Source: Abelmoschus esculentus | Lineage: Eukaryota > Streptophyta > Magnoliopsida > Malvales > Malvaceae | Direction: 5' to 3' | Assembly: GCA_035048815.1 (NCBI GenBank) | Contig: JAUCBN010000026.1 | Coordinates: 12,779,501-12,843,500, forward strand | Length of the DNA: 64,000 nucleotides | In this document: piece by piece, positions 25,291 to 37,600 of the stretch | How the letters are laid out: the number at the start of each line of letters is the position of its first letter | How positions within the stretch are numbered: the stretch's first letter is position 1 | Translations under genes and position numbers: made by a program | The notes under the pieces: generated by a model | The model's input: only the letters and a program-made list of their open reading frames with translations | Told to the model about the DNA's origin: nothing | Databases searched by the model: none

Positions 25291-26200
25291 ATAAAAAATA
25301 GATTAAGAGCTCAAAGCAAACAAAAATAACTAAATATTTTTTAGAAAAATCTTATATCGATAGTCACTAAATTTTTAGTAACCTTTCATTTTATTCACTA
25401 AAATTAAAAACTTTCATTATAGTTAGTAAATTTTTAATTTAATTTCATCACGACCATCTTTGCTAAAAATTATTGACATCACCGATCAGTCTCAATGGTA
25501 AGAATGACTCATTTGATCAAAATGTTAATATAATTTGATTTTAAGTTTATTTGACGATTAACAATGTTCAATTGTAAAGTTAATTTTTAATTTTAAATGA
25601 TTAATTTTGATTCACCAACGTGAAATGTCAGATCAACTTAAAACTAAACTACATTAAACTTATGGTAAAATGAATCATTCTCTATATTAAAATTAATAAA
25701 TGATTGTTCCACTAATAAAAAAATTATTTTTTACGATATCTATCAATTTAAAAAATATTTTTTTAGGAAAGAATATTTAACATGACACATCAATATTTTT
25801 AAATAGGATTAATGATAGTAACTATAATAAAAAAATAAAAATCAATGATTATAATGAATGTTTTTCGATTTTGATAACCAAAGTAAAAACAACTTAAAAT
25901 TTAGTGATTACTAATATAATTTATCTTATTTTTTAATGGTCGGTCGTGCACAATAATGCATGAACAAGCAGTTTTAGTCAAAGAAGCATTATATTTTCCA
26001 TCACTTTCCCGTCATTTCCAAAGAGTGTTATTTTGTTTAACAAGAAATAAAAATCTCAAACACAAGATTAAGATTCAAACCCTAAAAAATCTGTATATTA
26101 AGATCGTAAAGTCTATTCTGCATAGAATTAAGCATGAAAGCTAAACACACCAAAGGAAAAAGAACTCCCTACTAAAAGAAAAGAAAAGAAAAGAAAAGTT
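25291..26200. other. AT-rich spacer and 3' flank of the minus-strand gene
   Basis: Mostly AT-rich non-coding sequence. The last 100-150 bases before 26201 should be the 3' untranslated region of the small membrane-protein gene and contain four to five AAAAG pentamers near 26178. Confidence 0.45.
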
Positions 26201-26609
26201 TTAAATATGGTGTGTTTTAAGGCTTTTATATTGAAGAATTCCTTTGTACAAAACCTGCCTGTTAAGAGGCATGGAATTTGACATTTCCAGGTCGATGCCA
26301 TGCTTCGCCTTGCTGTATTCTTTGTTTCTCGATGATGGCTCCTCCATCTCCATCACATCATCTGCAAAACGAACCCTTTTCTCTGCTGCACATTTTCCAT
26401 TCCTTCCTACAGAAAGAAAACCCATAATTTAACTAATGTACTGTATACAAATATAAATAATATCTGAACTTACCACACAATTCAAATTCAATCTTCTTCA
26501 TGAAATCTGAGAGGAGACGTTTATGGAGCTCACGAGCAATGAAAACCATACTTCCTGAAACTGCAAACACAGCCACCAACCCTATTCCCACAGATCCAGA
26601 TGATTCCAT
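26201..26609 (-). CDS. Small single-pass membrane protein of unknown function
   Basis: Two coding exons on the minus strand, 26609-26474 and 26406-26201, separated by a 67-bp intron (GTAAGT donor at 26473, CTGTAG acceptor ending at 26407). They encode 113 residues. I do not recognise the family. Residues 7-25 (VGIGLVAVFAVSGSMVFIA) form one transmembrane or signal-anchor helix. A basic/amphipathic stretch (RELHKRLLSDFMKKIEFEL) follows, and the soluble tail starts with a GRNGKCAAEK segment. The tail has KRVRFADD, a good match to the RVxF docking motif for protein phosphatase 1, and then an acidic and a charged region ending SLKTHHI. The start is the ATG giving MESSGSVG, chosen because upstream in-frame sequence has no better start. 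The clean intron and coding-like composition make a real gene likely. Confidence 0.75.
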
Positions 26610-29135
26610 TTTTGTTTTCTGTAATCTGTAACACTTGTTTTGCAGGAACAAAGAAACCAGATTGAAAGACCAGAAGAGAGATGTTTCTTTTGGACACGAA
26701 AGACTGACAAATAAGGATGGAGAATGAGTTGCTGATTTATTGTTTTCTGTTATAAAGAAACCATTGTCGCATACCATGAGTTCAAATGAAGAAAAAAATT
26801 CTTTAATACACATCAATTTCTCATGTTACATATTATTATTTTTTGACTAGTCATTAACATATAAACTCTAAAATTTTGGGTTTTGTTTAGCTTTAAAATG
26901 CTAAAAATGATATGATACGGCTAAAAACATGTTTATTTTATGAGATTCGAATTTAAATTATTTTATCTGTAAGATATATTTATTATAAACGAGTAAGAAT
27001 ATTAGAAAAAAATTATATGTACGTTTATATTTTAAAAGTCAATGGGTTTACTTTTTGTTATATACCTTATTTTGAACAATTCAATTTCTCCCATTTTGTT
27101 TTACTGATTGATAATTTTTTAACAAGCTAATAGTAATTACAATAGTATCTGTTCTAGAATATAATTTCCACCATTTGACATTGATCGCTCAATTACTCTA
27201 CTGACATTGTTGGTGCTCGAACCCGTAACCTCTAAAAACAATAATCATTCCGTTAAATTTAAAAATAATTTAAATTTAATAAAATGTATACTCAAAGAAA
27301 TTAAATTTAAATACTTTTTATTCTTGACTATATCCCAAACATTAATTACCATTAGATATGGCACGCTCCGTTTAAATAGGTTGAGCAATCTCAGTTTAAA
27401 TTTTCTGTCTTCTCAATGAATAAAGATTTTGAATTACCGAAAATTGAGTAGAGATTTTGAGTATCCATTTGATTTAACATTTCTTCAAAGCATAAATCCC
27501 CTCCCGATTCAAGATCGTCTCACAAATTTTTAGGGTATTGAACGAAAATTATTATTTTTTAATTTTTTAGTATTTTATTTATGTACCAATAATAAAAAAT
27601 TAAGTTTGAGGTTTAAAATTATAATTTAAAATTTAAGTTTAATGTATCGGTGTAATGTTTAAAATTTATAATTTAGAATTTAAGATTAGGGTTTAAAAAT
27701 GTTAGACATAAGAAATGACATCGAAAAAAATTCTATTCGTATCTTTGGTTTTAACAATTAATGTAATATTTCGAATACATTATTTTCATAATTAGATTTA
27801 TTTATTTATTTATTAGAAAGTAATTTATTTTTTATTCATTAATTTCAAACACATTATTTATCACGGCCGGCCCTGATAAGGTTCCAAGATAAGGAAGTTC
27901 ACTTTCATTTGATGTATGGATAGTTTGATTCTCTTTAATATATATTTTATTTGTTTTCGCTTGATATATTTTTAAATCAAAGAAAACAAAATTTCATAAC
28001 TAAGGAAACAAATAATAAAAATATAGGGATAAAAAATAAAATATACCTTTTTATTCGCAAGTAAACATGTTATAAATACCGGATGTAGTGGTGATAGTTG
28101 GTCATTTACTCTCGAATAAAATTATTAAAATATATTCATATACCAAATCAAATTTTAATTTTTGTCACTTTAACCTAAAAAATTTAATATTAATAATGTA
28201 ATAATTAATTAGATATTAATTTTGAACAATATAAAAGTGTTAACAATAATCAACTCTCGAGCTCAAAATTTTTGTATCTTTGATTTTGTTTTAAGTTAGT
28301 ATTTAAAAGCAACTGCCTTATGCCCTAAAAACCACGTTAGGACCTTTTCCATCCTTGCAATTTACTTGTTTTTTCTAGTTTTTATTTAATTATCGATATC
28401 TAACTCATGGTTTACGGAAATCCGAAGAAGCTAACTCATTGTTGTTTGAACATAAATCATAAACAAGATCAAGAAAATTTAGGGCTTTTATAAGAGAGAT
28501 AGATGAGGGAGTATACAACAATTAAACAAAGAATTCTAGTGAACTGAATATTGCTTGAATTTGAAAACTATAAACAATTCATTACTTGAATGAGTACAAG
28601 AATCTGAAATACACGTGAAGCGACGACGATAGACTCATCTCGAACTTAAAACCAGCAAATTTACGAGCGAATGTGCTCACATGCATCCACGTTATGCTGA
28701 TCTATCAGCAAAATGTATTCAATCCCAAAAAATAAAAAGAACACTGCACAATGTACCAAATTCTACACAAAAGAATTCATTAAAAGAATGGATGCAAACT
28801 CTACACACGATGGCTTGATCAAGATCAAAACCCATTCAGCAGTCATAGTTACGATTAAGTCTTATTCTAGGCATAGAAGTGTTTCATACTTGCGTGCTTG
28901 AAAGGCATCGCCACTGCCCCGGCCGAGGGCCCTTGTCTAAAAGCATTAGCAAGCCAACGTTGTTCGGTGAAAATCCATACAGGTACCTATAGTATATAAC
29001 GAATCAAACATCAGCATTAACATTTCTCTAGGATATAATATGCTGCTAAACTTCAATGTCGGTTCTCCAATAAGCAGGTCATGATATATAAAATTATGTA
29101 TGTTTGCATCTCTATGTATAAAACACAAATTCTAC
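26610..29135. other. Intergenic region between two minus-strand genes
   Basis: About 26610-26800 is the likely promoter and leader of the small membrane-protein gene. Positions 26820-28400 are AT-rich with no coding signal. From about 28450 the composition becomes mixed and the last few hundred bases are presumably the 3' UTR and flank of the MYOB-type gene. The short frames here (28713-28901, 28946-29128) have no recognisable similarity. Confidence 0.45.
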
Positions 29136-31553
29136 TTACTTGCTTCGGCGAGCTTTCCGCCGCCAAAAAATCAAGGATGCAATCCACTGGAAAAAAATCA
29201 ATGCAAAATTAACCTTGAGTGGGAATGTGGAAATACAAGAATGTTTTGATTATGGAAAACATCTTGAATAGCTTCCAAAAAGAGCAGAATGGACATTGAA
29301 TAAAACAGAAACATTTGATGCGATGAGAGATATAGAATTGCAGCCAAACTACAGAGTAAAATTTCAAATCAACATGAAATCAAAGAATGCTGAAATAAAC
29401 AAAAGACTGTCCACAACAGAACCAAGTGGTACAAAATATATACAAAGAAAATGTATGTGGTACACGAAGATTACCTTGAAGCCTAGCATGAATGGCAAGC
29501 TTCCCATAATAGATGGCTTGGCTACAACTTGTCTATTTGATGGCATTTCCTTGGACAAATGTTGAGCTATTTCTTTCAATAAAACTAACTGTGCTTTGTC
29601 AGTTCTCATTGATAACAAGGCTTGTCTCATTGATTCCCTGTCGGCCTCAAGGGCCTGAAGCCTTGTATAGAGCTTCTTGATATAAGGATCACAAGAATCA
29701 GGCAGGTTAAAATCCCCCCTTGGAGTGGATTCATACTCATTAGCAGTTTCAGCTCCAAGTTTGGGTTTGGGAGTTTCATTATATGTCACCCCATGATGGA
29801 CTGAATCAATGGTATAAACTCTGTCACTCAAATCATTTGCAACTTCTGAAGTATTACCATTTCTTCTGGAGTTGGAAATCTCATCCATCTTTGAAACAAA
29901 TTCCATCTTCTTGTAGCTAGCATTAAACCTAGGAGAAGCAATGTTAAACCGGGGAGAATCAATGGTAAACTCTGAAGCGGTCTCTTTAGCCAGTAATGAA
30001 TTATAACTCTCAGTTGAAACTCTTCTTGAATGTCTTGTTCGTCGAGGAGAGTGACCAACTATCACCTTCTCGAGAACATTCTTTGTTCTGGGAAAACTTT
30101 CATCCACCTGACTGCTTCTGGGATTCCTTTCCTCTTGGAAGTTCCTTTGTTCCAAATTCTTTATGGGAAAACCTCCATCCATCTGATTGTTAATGGGATC
30201 CCTCTCCACTTCAAAGTTCTTTTGCTCCAAATTCCTTACAGGAAAACCTTCATCCATTTGACTACTGCCGGGATTCCCCTCCACTTGGAAGATCCTTTGT
30301 TCCAAATTCCTAACGGGAAAACCTCCATCCATCTGACTGCTGTCGGGATCCCTCTCCACTTGGAAGACCCCTTGTTGCACATTCTCTCCGGGAAAACCTC
30401 CATCCATCTGGCTGCTGCTGGAATCCCTCTCCACTTGGAAGACCCCTTGCCGCACATTCTCTCCGGAAAAACCTCCATCCATCTGACTGCTGCTGGAATC
30501 CCTCTCCACTTGGAAGACTGTTTGCTCCACATTCCTTCCAGGAAAATCTCCATCCATATGACTGCTGTTGGAATCCCTCTCCACTTGGAAGACCCCTTGT
30601 TGCACATTCTCTCCGGGAAAACCTCCATCCATCTGGCTGCTGCTGGAATCCCTCTCCACTTGGAAGACCCCTTGCTGCACATTCTCTCCGGAAAAACCTC
30701 CATCCATCTGACTGTTGCTGGAATCCCTCTCCACTTGGAAGACCCTTTGTTCCACATTCCTTCCAGGAAAACCTCCATCCATCTGACTGCTTCTGGAATC
30801 CCTCTCCGCTTGGAAGAGCCTTTGTTCCAAATCCCTCAATTGTTCTCCAATATTAGGGGTCTCTCCCAATGTATATTTCTCAATATCTTCAATATCCTCA
30901 CCGAGATTCTCATTCAAACTGCATTTTAATGGTGGATAATCATATGCAGAAAGATCAACTTCCGCATCAAAGTTCTCATCCATACCCATACTTTGAATCT
31001 CTCCATCCTTCTCACCTTCAACCTCGGCTTCCGTAAGATCATAACTTATCATCCTATGATTGTAAGCCATAGCTTCACAAGTAAGAGATTCAACACCCTC
31101 TTCTCTCTTATACAAAATATCCTCCAAGGCAAGTATCTCCTCCTGATCATGTGCCATTTTCTCCTCTGCAAAACGCTTGAATTGGTTTGCCTCCATTTGG
31201 ATCTCTGCCTTCTGTTTCTGCAACTTCAATATCATGGACATCGCCTCATTTGCCGCCGACGATGAGGCATTTCTCTCCTTCTCCAATTCTATCTGCAAAT
31301 CCTGTATTGTTGCTTGTTGGGTGGAAACCGTCTCCCGCAAAGCAACACATTCATTCTCAATTTGGATTTTGGGATTTGAATAAAGATCAAATTCCGGAAC
31401 ATAAAACTGATTTCCAGTTTCAAATTCATCATATTTTCGCTTTACGGATCGAAACCAAGTACTTGAAGGTTTACCAATCAAAGAACAAGTGGGACAAGCA
31501 CAATCACAGCATTTGACCGAATCTCTTGAAGGTGCAAGTATTTCAGACTCCAT
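29136..31553 (-). CDS. GTD-binding (DUF593, myosin-binding MYOB-type) protein with internal 25-residue repeats
   Basis: Two coding exons, 31553-29475 and 29186-29136, give 709 residues. The last exon supplies the C-terminus WIASLIFWRRKARRSK. The ATG at 31553 (MESEILAPS) is used; the six codons further upstream begin with TTG. Residues 15-25 are cysteine-rich (CCDCACPTC). Residues about 66-172 are a coiled coil matching the GTD-binding/zein-binding domain, which in this family binds the globular tail of class XI myosins and links them to membranes. Residues 241-491 are ten repeats of 25 residues (consensus VEQRVFQVERDSSSSQMDGGF). A second coiled coil (IKKLYTRLQALEADRESMRQ) and a hydrophobic C-terminal segment with a basic end, likely a tail anchor, follow. 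A leader intron (31890-31584, GTAAGT donor) is probable. The repeat block makes it longer than close relatives. Confidence 0.9.
30081..30833 (-). repeat. 75-bp in-frame tandem repeat, about ten copies
   Basis: Ten successive copies of a 75-base unit lie wholly within the MYOB-type coding exon. The central copies (about 30310-30780) are nearly identical and the edge copies more diverged, as expected for unequal exchange. The unit encodes (V/L)EQxxFQxERDxxxSQMDGGFPxxN. Because 75 is a multiple of three, the other frames also stay open across the array, producing long spurious frames on both strands. Confidence 0.9.
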
Positions 31554-32630
31554 GCATTCAAACTCAAACAATCTTATTAGTTCCTAATAATGAAAAGAAA
31601 TCAAAGTTCTCTCTCTCATGAATCTTAGATCCCCCAATGAAATTTTCCTTCCATTACTTATGAATCCACCCACGACTACTTAAAGTCTTATTGGATCAAT
31701 CAATAAAAAAGAAAGTTTCCTGCAATTAAGAAGAAAACATATGAACGATATATAACTAAAAGGTCCCTTATTATTTCCTAACAATGATTTCAAGTTTTCA
31801 TTCCGATCAAAACATTTCTGAATAAAATAAGACAGAGAAATACATTTTCTAAGAAACATAGGAGAGGAAATAAAGAAGAATGCAACTTACCGTGGAAGCT
31901 GAGAGAGAGAAAGCTGGGAAAAGGAGAGAAATTTTCCCGGGAAAGCTAGCCTCCAGGGAAGAACAATCAACGCCTTTTTATTTTTAATTCCATTATTAAA
32001 ATATTTCTTTGAAAACCCATGGAGGAAAATATAGTAAGAATACCAATGGCGTTTGGAGGAAAGGAAAATCAGGAGGAAAAAATAACAAAAAATGTATATA
32101 AGAAGGCAATGGATTGGAAAATGGAAAATTTATTTAGTATTTTTTAATTCAGTTTTTGAGGCATTTTATTTAAAGTTTTTTTGTTTCCCCCGATAAGCGA
32201 AAATAAGGTAAGCATTACACGGAAAGATAAAATTTTTAATTAATAAAAGAACAGGTAAAAGATAGAAAATTGAACGATTTTTCTTTTTTTTAACGTATAA
32301 ATGAACGGTTTTGATTTTCACCATGGCTTGAAAATGAACAGTGTACGATCAATCCATCGCGACTTAAACTCGGACATAAATTATCTATTTTATAATCTTA
32401 TTTTTATTAATGTTTTTATTTTAAATGAATAAATTTAGGGTTTAGAGGTTCAAAGTTAAGAGTTATGGCTAAGGTTTATAAAATTAGGTGTAGGATATTT
32501 GTTAAGTTATAAAGTTAAGATATAAAAAATTAAGATTAAGATTTAAAATTTATTTTTAAATTTTTTTAATATGGGACATGAAAGAAAACAAAATTAAGAG
32601 ACAAGAATTTTTATTCCTCTTATATTGTTT
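31554..32630. other. MYOB-type gene leader, promoter and flank
   Basis: The leader exon probably ends at 31891 (donor GTAAGT on the minus strand) and the leader intron runs to 31584. Upstream of about 31975 the sequence is AT-rich with no genes, up to the target duplication of the Tat element at 32631. Confidence 0.45.
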
Positions 32631-32635
32631 ATATG
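32631..32635. repeat. Target-site duplication ATATG, left
   Basis: ATATG precedes the left LTR and is repeated exactly at 50346-50350. Confidence 0.9.
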
Positions 32636-35405
32636 TGTCGCGACCTCTTAAAAAACGCGAGTTTAGGTGAAGAATAACTTGACGATTGGTTTTGAAAAAA
32701 ATGAATTTTATCATTTTAATCTTGAAAAATCCAAATTTTAGGAAAATATATAATTTAATTTTGAAAAATTGACTTGGAGTCGCCACTGACCACTTTGGTA
32801 GGCCAGACACCATAAAACAAACCAGAGATTCGTTTTAAAAAAAATATTGAGTTCGGGAGTCGGTTACGTGTAAGGACGGCCCTTACGAACGCCAAAAAAA
32901 TTGGTACCTTAAAAAATTACGTGGCATTGGTATTTTGAAGATAAATATTGATTTAATTTTCCATTGTTAATTGAACATTATTTGAACTTTAGATATCCTT
33001 TTGGTTTAGAAATTACATCACCTTTAAACTTGAGTTGGACGAGACGTCCTCTAGATAGGAAACCTCACCCAAATTCAAAGGAATGTAACATCCGCCTCAA
33101 AAGGTTAAAGTAAAATGCATGACCGCTTTATCTTGTTCATTTTAAGTTCTAATCCTAAAAAGGCTCAATTAATTAAATGTTTAAAACCTAAGTTACTAAT
33201 GTCGCAAAGTTGCTTACCTATCATTTTTATTTAATTCTAAACCTAAATTATTTTGTCAAAATTCTAGGTTTTAATAGCACATGAATTCGATACCAAGGTA
33301 CACTCTCTAGGTCAGCACCATGGTACGTCAAAACACCAACCTCTTTAGTGTATCCGAGATATAAGATTCAAATGATATGTTACTAAATTATCTCCCTAAT
33401 TAAATTAATTAATTAATTTAAGTGACTAGTCCTAGAGGGCTCTAAATTAATTAACTAAAATGTTTATTAGGTGATCTACCTAAAATATGCCATGCAAAAA
33501 CATAATAAAATAAACAAATAAGATAAAAAGAAACTTGATATTTTTTATTAGAATCATGGGAGTGCAAGTTACATCAAAGTTGTCATCATGAGTAAAAGGG
33601 ACTTATATTGGTAAAGATCAAAAGGGACTAGAAATCGAACTTCAAAAGTAAGGATTAGATTTAATTAAGGGCGTAATTAATTTTTAAAGTTTAGAAACTT
33701 TTAATTAAATTAATTAATTAGATTTTCTTAACTTTAAATTTTAATTAAAACCTGATTAGAATCTAACTTGATGAATTTTAAGTTCTAAGGTTTAATTGGA
33801 GGGTTGGATTAAATTATATTAATTTTTAGGTCTTATTTTAGAAAATTAATTAAGGGATTTAATTAAAATAATTTCTAAATTTTAAGAATTTAACTTAACT
33901 TAATTAATTGATGAAACTTGGGCTAATTAGGCCTAATTAATTTTAAAACTTATCTTTGGAAATTAATTAAAATTAATTATAATAATTAATTAAAATTATT
34001 CTCTAAATTTTAAGAATTAAAAAGCCTATTTAAAGCCTAATTTGGTGAGTGTTTTAAGGTTTAAAGGCAAAACTAGACCTAATTAAGTTAGATTAATTTT
34101 AAAACTGATCATTTTTTTTAGAAACTAATTAAAATTATTTTCTAAATTTTAAGAATTAAATTAAACCTAATTAAAGTCTAATTTCTAAGTTTTGGGGTCA
34201 AATTAATTTTATATTAGATTTAATTAGGTTAAATTAATTTTAAAGTTTTCTTAAAAATTAAATTAAATTCTAATTAAGAACCTAATAAATTTTGTAAGCC
34301 TTTAAAGTTAATTTTAAGCCCTAATTTAAGTCTAAAGTAATTTAATTCTAAACCTAGGAGGTCTAATTAGGAGTCTAGGGACCTAATTGAGTGAGTTCTA
34401 AAGTTTTAGGGACCTAATTGAATGAGTATTAAAGCTCTAGGGACCTAATTGAATGAGTATTAAAGCTCTAGGGACCCAATTGGACAGCATACCAGACCTA
34501 GGGGGACTAAAAGGGTAATTAGCCCAAAACCATCAGAAACGCGCGGATCCGGGTTGAACCCAGATCCGACCCGCGTACCCGACTGCCTGAAACGGTGCTG
34601 TTTCACTCCCTAACAAAACCCCCAAGACCGAGACCAACTCGGCCCAACTCAGTGCCCTTGGATATTCTCTGAGACAAACACCTAATTCCCAGAAAAACCA
34701 GCAAAAACGGATCAAAATCCTATGTTCTTCATGGTGTTCTTCGATGAACACGAAGAACACCAACCTAAACCGCCATGGCCGTCGCCCTTCGATCCGAAGC
34801 ACCACCGCCCGGCGCCGCTCCGGCGTGTTCGCCGACCACCGCGAATCATGTCGACCGTCGCCCAAAAGTCGCCGACGGCCGTTTCTGACGCCGGTGAGGC
34901 CAACAGAAGCCCTAAAAACCCGCCAGAAAACACCCTAAAACTCCAAAAACCAACCGAAACTTCTAAACAAATATCCCTCAGGCTTCAATCAAAACAAACC
35001 AACAAAGAAAAATAGAAAACACTCACCTGATTCCTTCGATCAAATCTCTGCCGATTCTACTCCAATTTCTGCCAATCAATTGACTCCTTGCTACTGCCGA
35101 TTCAATCTTTCTTCCGATCTCCCCCTATTGAGCCGATTGAATCCCTTTTAAAGGGATTCAAAACAAAATCCTAATTCAAATCAACCATATCCCTAAAAAA
35201 ACTCTACCAAACAACTCCCTCAACTCAACAAACTCTCCTCAACTTTAATCCCTTAAGAATCCGACCACGATTTTGGGTTTTTTTCCAGATTTTGAATTTT
35301 TTTTAATATTTTATTATATATTATTATTATTTATATTTTATTAATTATTATTATCTTATTATTTATTATTATTTTATTTATTATTATAAGAAGTTCGTGT
35401 TGACA
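32636..35405 (-). repeat. 3' LTR of the Tat element
   Basis: 2770 bp; on the plus strand it starts TGTCGCGACC and ends GTGTTGACA. It aligns along its whole length with 47514-50345, with scattered substitutions and small indels. On the minus strand it contains a GC-richer stretch (about 34990-34530) and a good splice donor (CAG/GTGAGT) at about 35028, which is also present in the other LTR. Confidence 0.93.
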
Positions 35406-35420
35406 GTTGCCCCTCTTTGC
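35406..35420 (-). other. Polypurine tract of the Tat element
   Basis: On the minus strand this reads GCAAAGAGGGGCAAC directly before the 3' LTR, the expected plus-strand priming site. Confidence 0.7.
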
Positions 35421-35475
35421 TCAATGCTGCGGAGCAGGAGATGGGCAAAGACTGAAAAACACGAATTTTGTTAAA

Positions 35476-36460
35476 AACCTTAGGCTTGAAACTATTCTTC
35501 TCATTACGAAATTCTTCAAGCAAAGCCTTGTGACACAACTTGAGGTTGTTCTTCTTTCTGAAATCCTTCGCCTTTGGAATAACTGGAGCTGTTCTTCTTA
35601 TTATGAAATTCTTCAGGGTCTGAAGTTGTTCTTCTTATTACGAAATTCTTCAGACGAAATTCCTTAGACTCATCACGTGATGGAGCTTGAGGATGTTCTT
35701 CTCATTTCGAAATTCCTCATCTCCGGGAGATCTAGAGCTGTTCTTCTTATTATGAAATTCTCTACATAAGGGTGGTGAAATCCGAGGTTGTTCTTCTTAT
35801 TATGAAATTCCTCGCATCACGTGGAATTTAGAGCTGTTCTTCTTATTATGAAATTCTCCAAACTCGTCAAGTGGTGGAAATTGAGGCTGTTCTTCTTGTT
35901 ATGAAATTCCTCATTTCCGGGAAGATCTGGAGTTGTTCTTCTTATTATTAAATTCTCCAGACAAAATGGGTGAGATCTGAGGCTGTTCTTCTTATTATGA
36001 AATTTCTTGCATCTCACAAAATTTGGAGTTGTTCTTCTTATTATGATATTCTCCAAACTTAACATCATACCCGGAGGACTTAATAATGACCCGGAGGATT
36101 TAACATCATGCCCGGAGGACTAACTGATAACCCGGAGGATTTAACATCATGCCCGAAGGACTTACTGATGACCCGGAGGATTTAACATCATGCCCGAAGG
36201 ATTTACTGATGACCCGGAGGATTTAACATCATGCCCGGAGGACTTACTGATGACCCGGAGGATTTAACATCATGCCCGGAGGACTTACCGATGACCCGAA
36301 GGATTTAACAATGGAATATGAAGCTGTTCTTCTTATTATGAAATTCTCCATCTCCACTGAAGAGTCTAAAGTTGTTCTTCTTATTACGAAATTCTTCAGT
36401 CGTAAGCGATGAAACTTGAGGCTGTTCTTCTTATTACGAAATTCCTTACGTTACACCACT
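35476..36460 (-). repeat. Minisatellite arrays in the 3' untranslated region of the Tat element
   Basis: Two repeat types are present. About 15 copies of a GTTCTTCTTATTATGAAATTC core (plus-strand reading) lie at intervals of roughly 35-60 bp from 35485 to 36445. Nested within them at about 36069-36310 is a tight array of 20-21-bp units that alternate CCCGGAGGATTTAACATCATG with CCCGGAGGACTTACTGATGA, giving a 41-bp higher-order unit. No coding potential is seen. Confidence 0.85.
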
Positions 36461-37600
36461 TCTTTCTGGACTCACGCCAAAAGGCTGCCAATAATGTTCG
36501 CCGTTGTTGATTTCTTTAAATCCTATTTAACAGAAATATCATGCATTGTTAGCATGCTTCTAAATGCAAATATTCCTATTATGATGCATGAATACTGCTT
36601 TGAAATGCATGTATTATCAGTCAGTTTGCCACTCTGAAGGGACTGATTGACTCTTCTCCCTCTTTTCCGTATTCGAGGTTTTCATCTCACATAGCGAGGG
36701 TAACTCTTAATGATTATCCTCTTTATAAAGCTGTTTGAGGCGTTCTTTCGTGACAGATTTCGTTTGAATGTCAGAACATGTCCGTTTATATTCCGTTATC
36801 TTGATCTGGAAAAACAAATCTTACCTATAACTTAAAAATAGTAATGCCAAAAGATCTTCTGTATTCATTAATTCATATTAGTTCACTAGCATGATGCTTT
36901 GAAGGCTTAAAAGAAGTGAATGAGTATCTTTATTAGAGCTTTTCGTAAATTTATGACAAACATATAAAACAAACAAGGCAAAACAACTTGAAGGAAAAGG
37001 AAAGGAACAAAATAAAAGTTTCCAAACGCTTATCACAAGCGATCATCCAGGCCTTTTCCCGATATATAGATTTAAAAATGAGCTACTTGTCTAACCATTC
37101 TTCAAATGAGGATCCAACTTTGCAAACGTGAAGATCTCTCCGTATTGCTTGATAATCGAGAGGTACGAATCACCGGATGCTTATTTCATTTATTTGAGCC
37201 GTCATTCCTGGTTTTCGACCCAAATCCCCCGTTGGTATCAAGACGCCCTTTTCGGGTTTTCATCTTGACCCCTCATTTTTCTTTTAATCACTCCTTTTTT
37301 ATGAAGCGCCTTTTCGGGTTTTTGCTTCGTTTTCTTTTTCTCTTTTTTTCTTTTCTTCAGGCATAATATCTCTTAACTGAATCAGAATTCATCGGCTTGT
37401 TTAATTCTTGTCCGTCCATTTCAGTCAAGATCAATACGCCATCGGAGAAGGCTTTTTTGACAACATAAGGCCCTTCCTAATTCGGCATCCATTTTCCTCG
37501 GAAATCTCGGTGTATAGGCAAGATCTTTTTAAGCATTAGATCCCCCTCTCGGAATTCTCGCGGTCGAACTTTCTTGTCATAAGCTCGAATCATCCGCTTC
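36461..37600 (-). other. Non-coding part of the Tat 3' region
   Basis: Lies between the integrase end and the minisatellites. Short, mostly diverged sequence with no domain recognised. The stretch 37380-37600 on the minus strand is probably the decayed C-terminal part of the integrase polyprotein. Confidence 0.5.

Noticed and set aside
27207..28901. Short frames of 60-70 codons between the two minus-strand genes
   Set aside because: AT-rich, no similarity to known proteins and no splice or promoter context.
30030..30929. 299-codon plus-strand frame and a 180-codon alternative minus-strand frame across the MYOB repeat
   Set aside because: Both exist only because a 75-bp repeat keeps all frames open. 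Their proteins are just translations of the repeat with no recognisable domain.
34533..35015. Overlapping frames of 64-110 codons on both strands in the GC-rich part of the Tat LTR (also at 49429-49948)
   Set aside because: Present in both LTRs as leader sequence of the element. They differ in length between the two copies by frame-breaking indels, so are not conserved coding regions.
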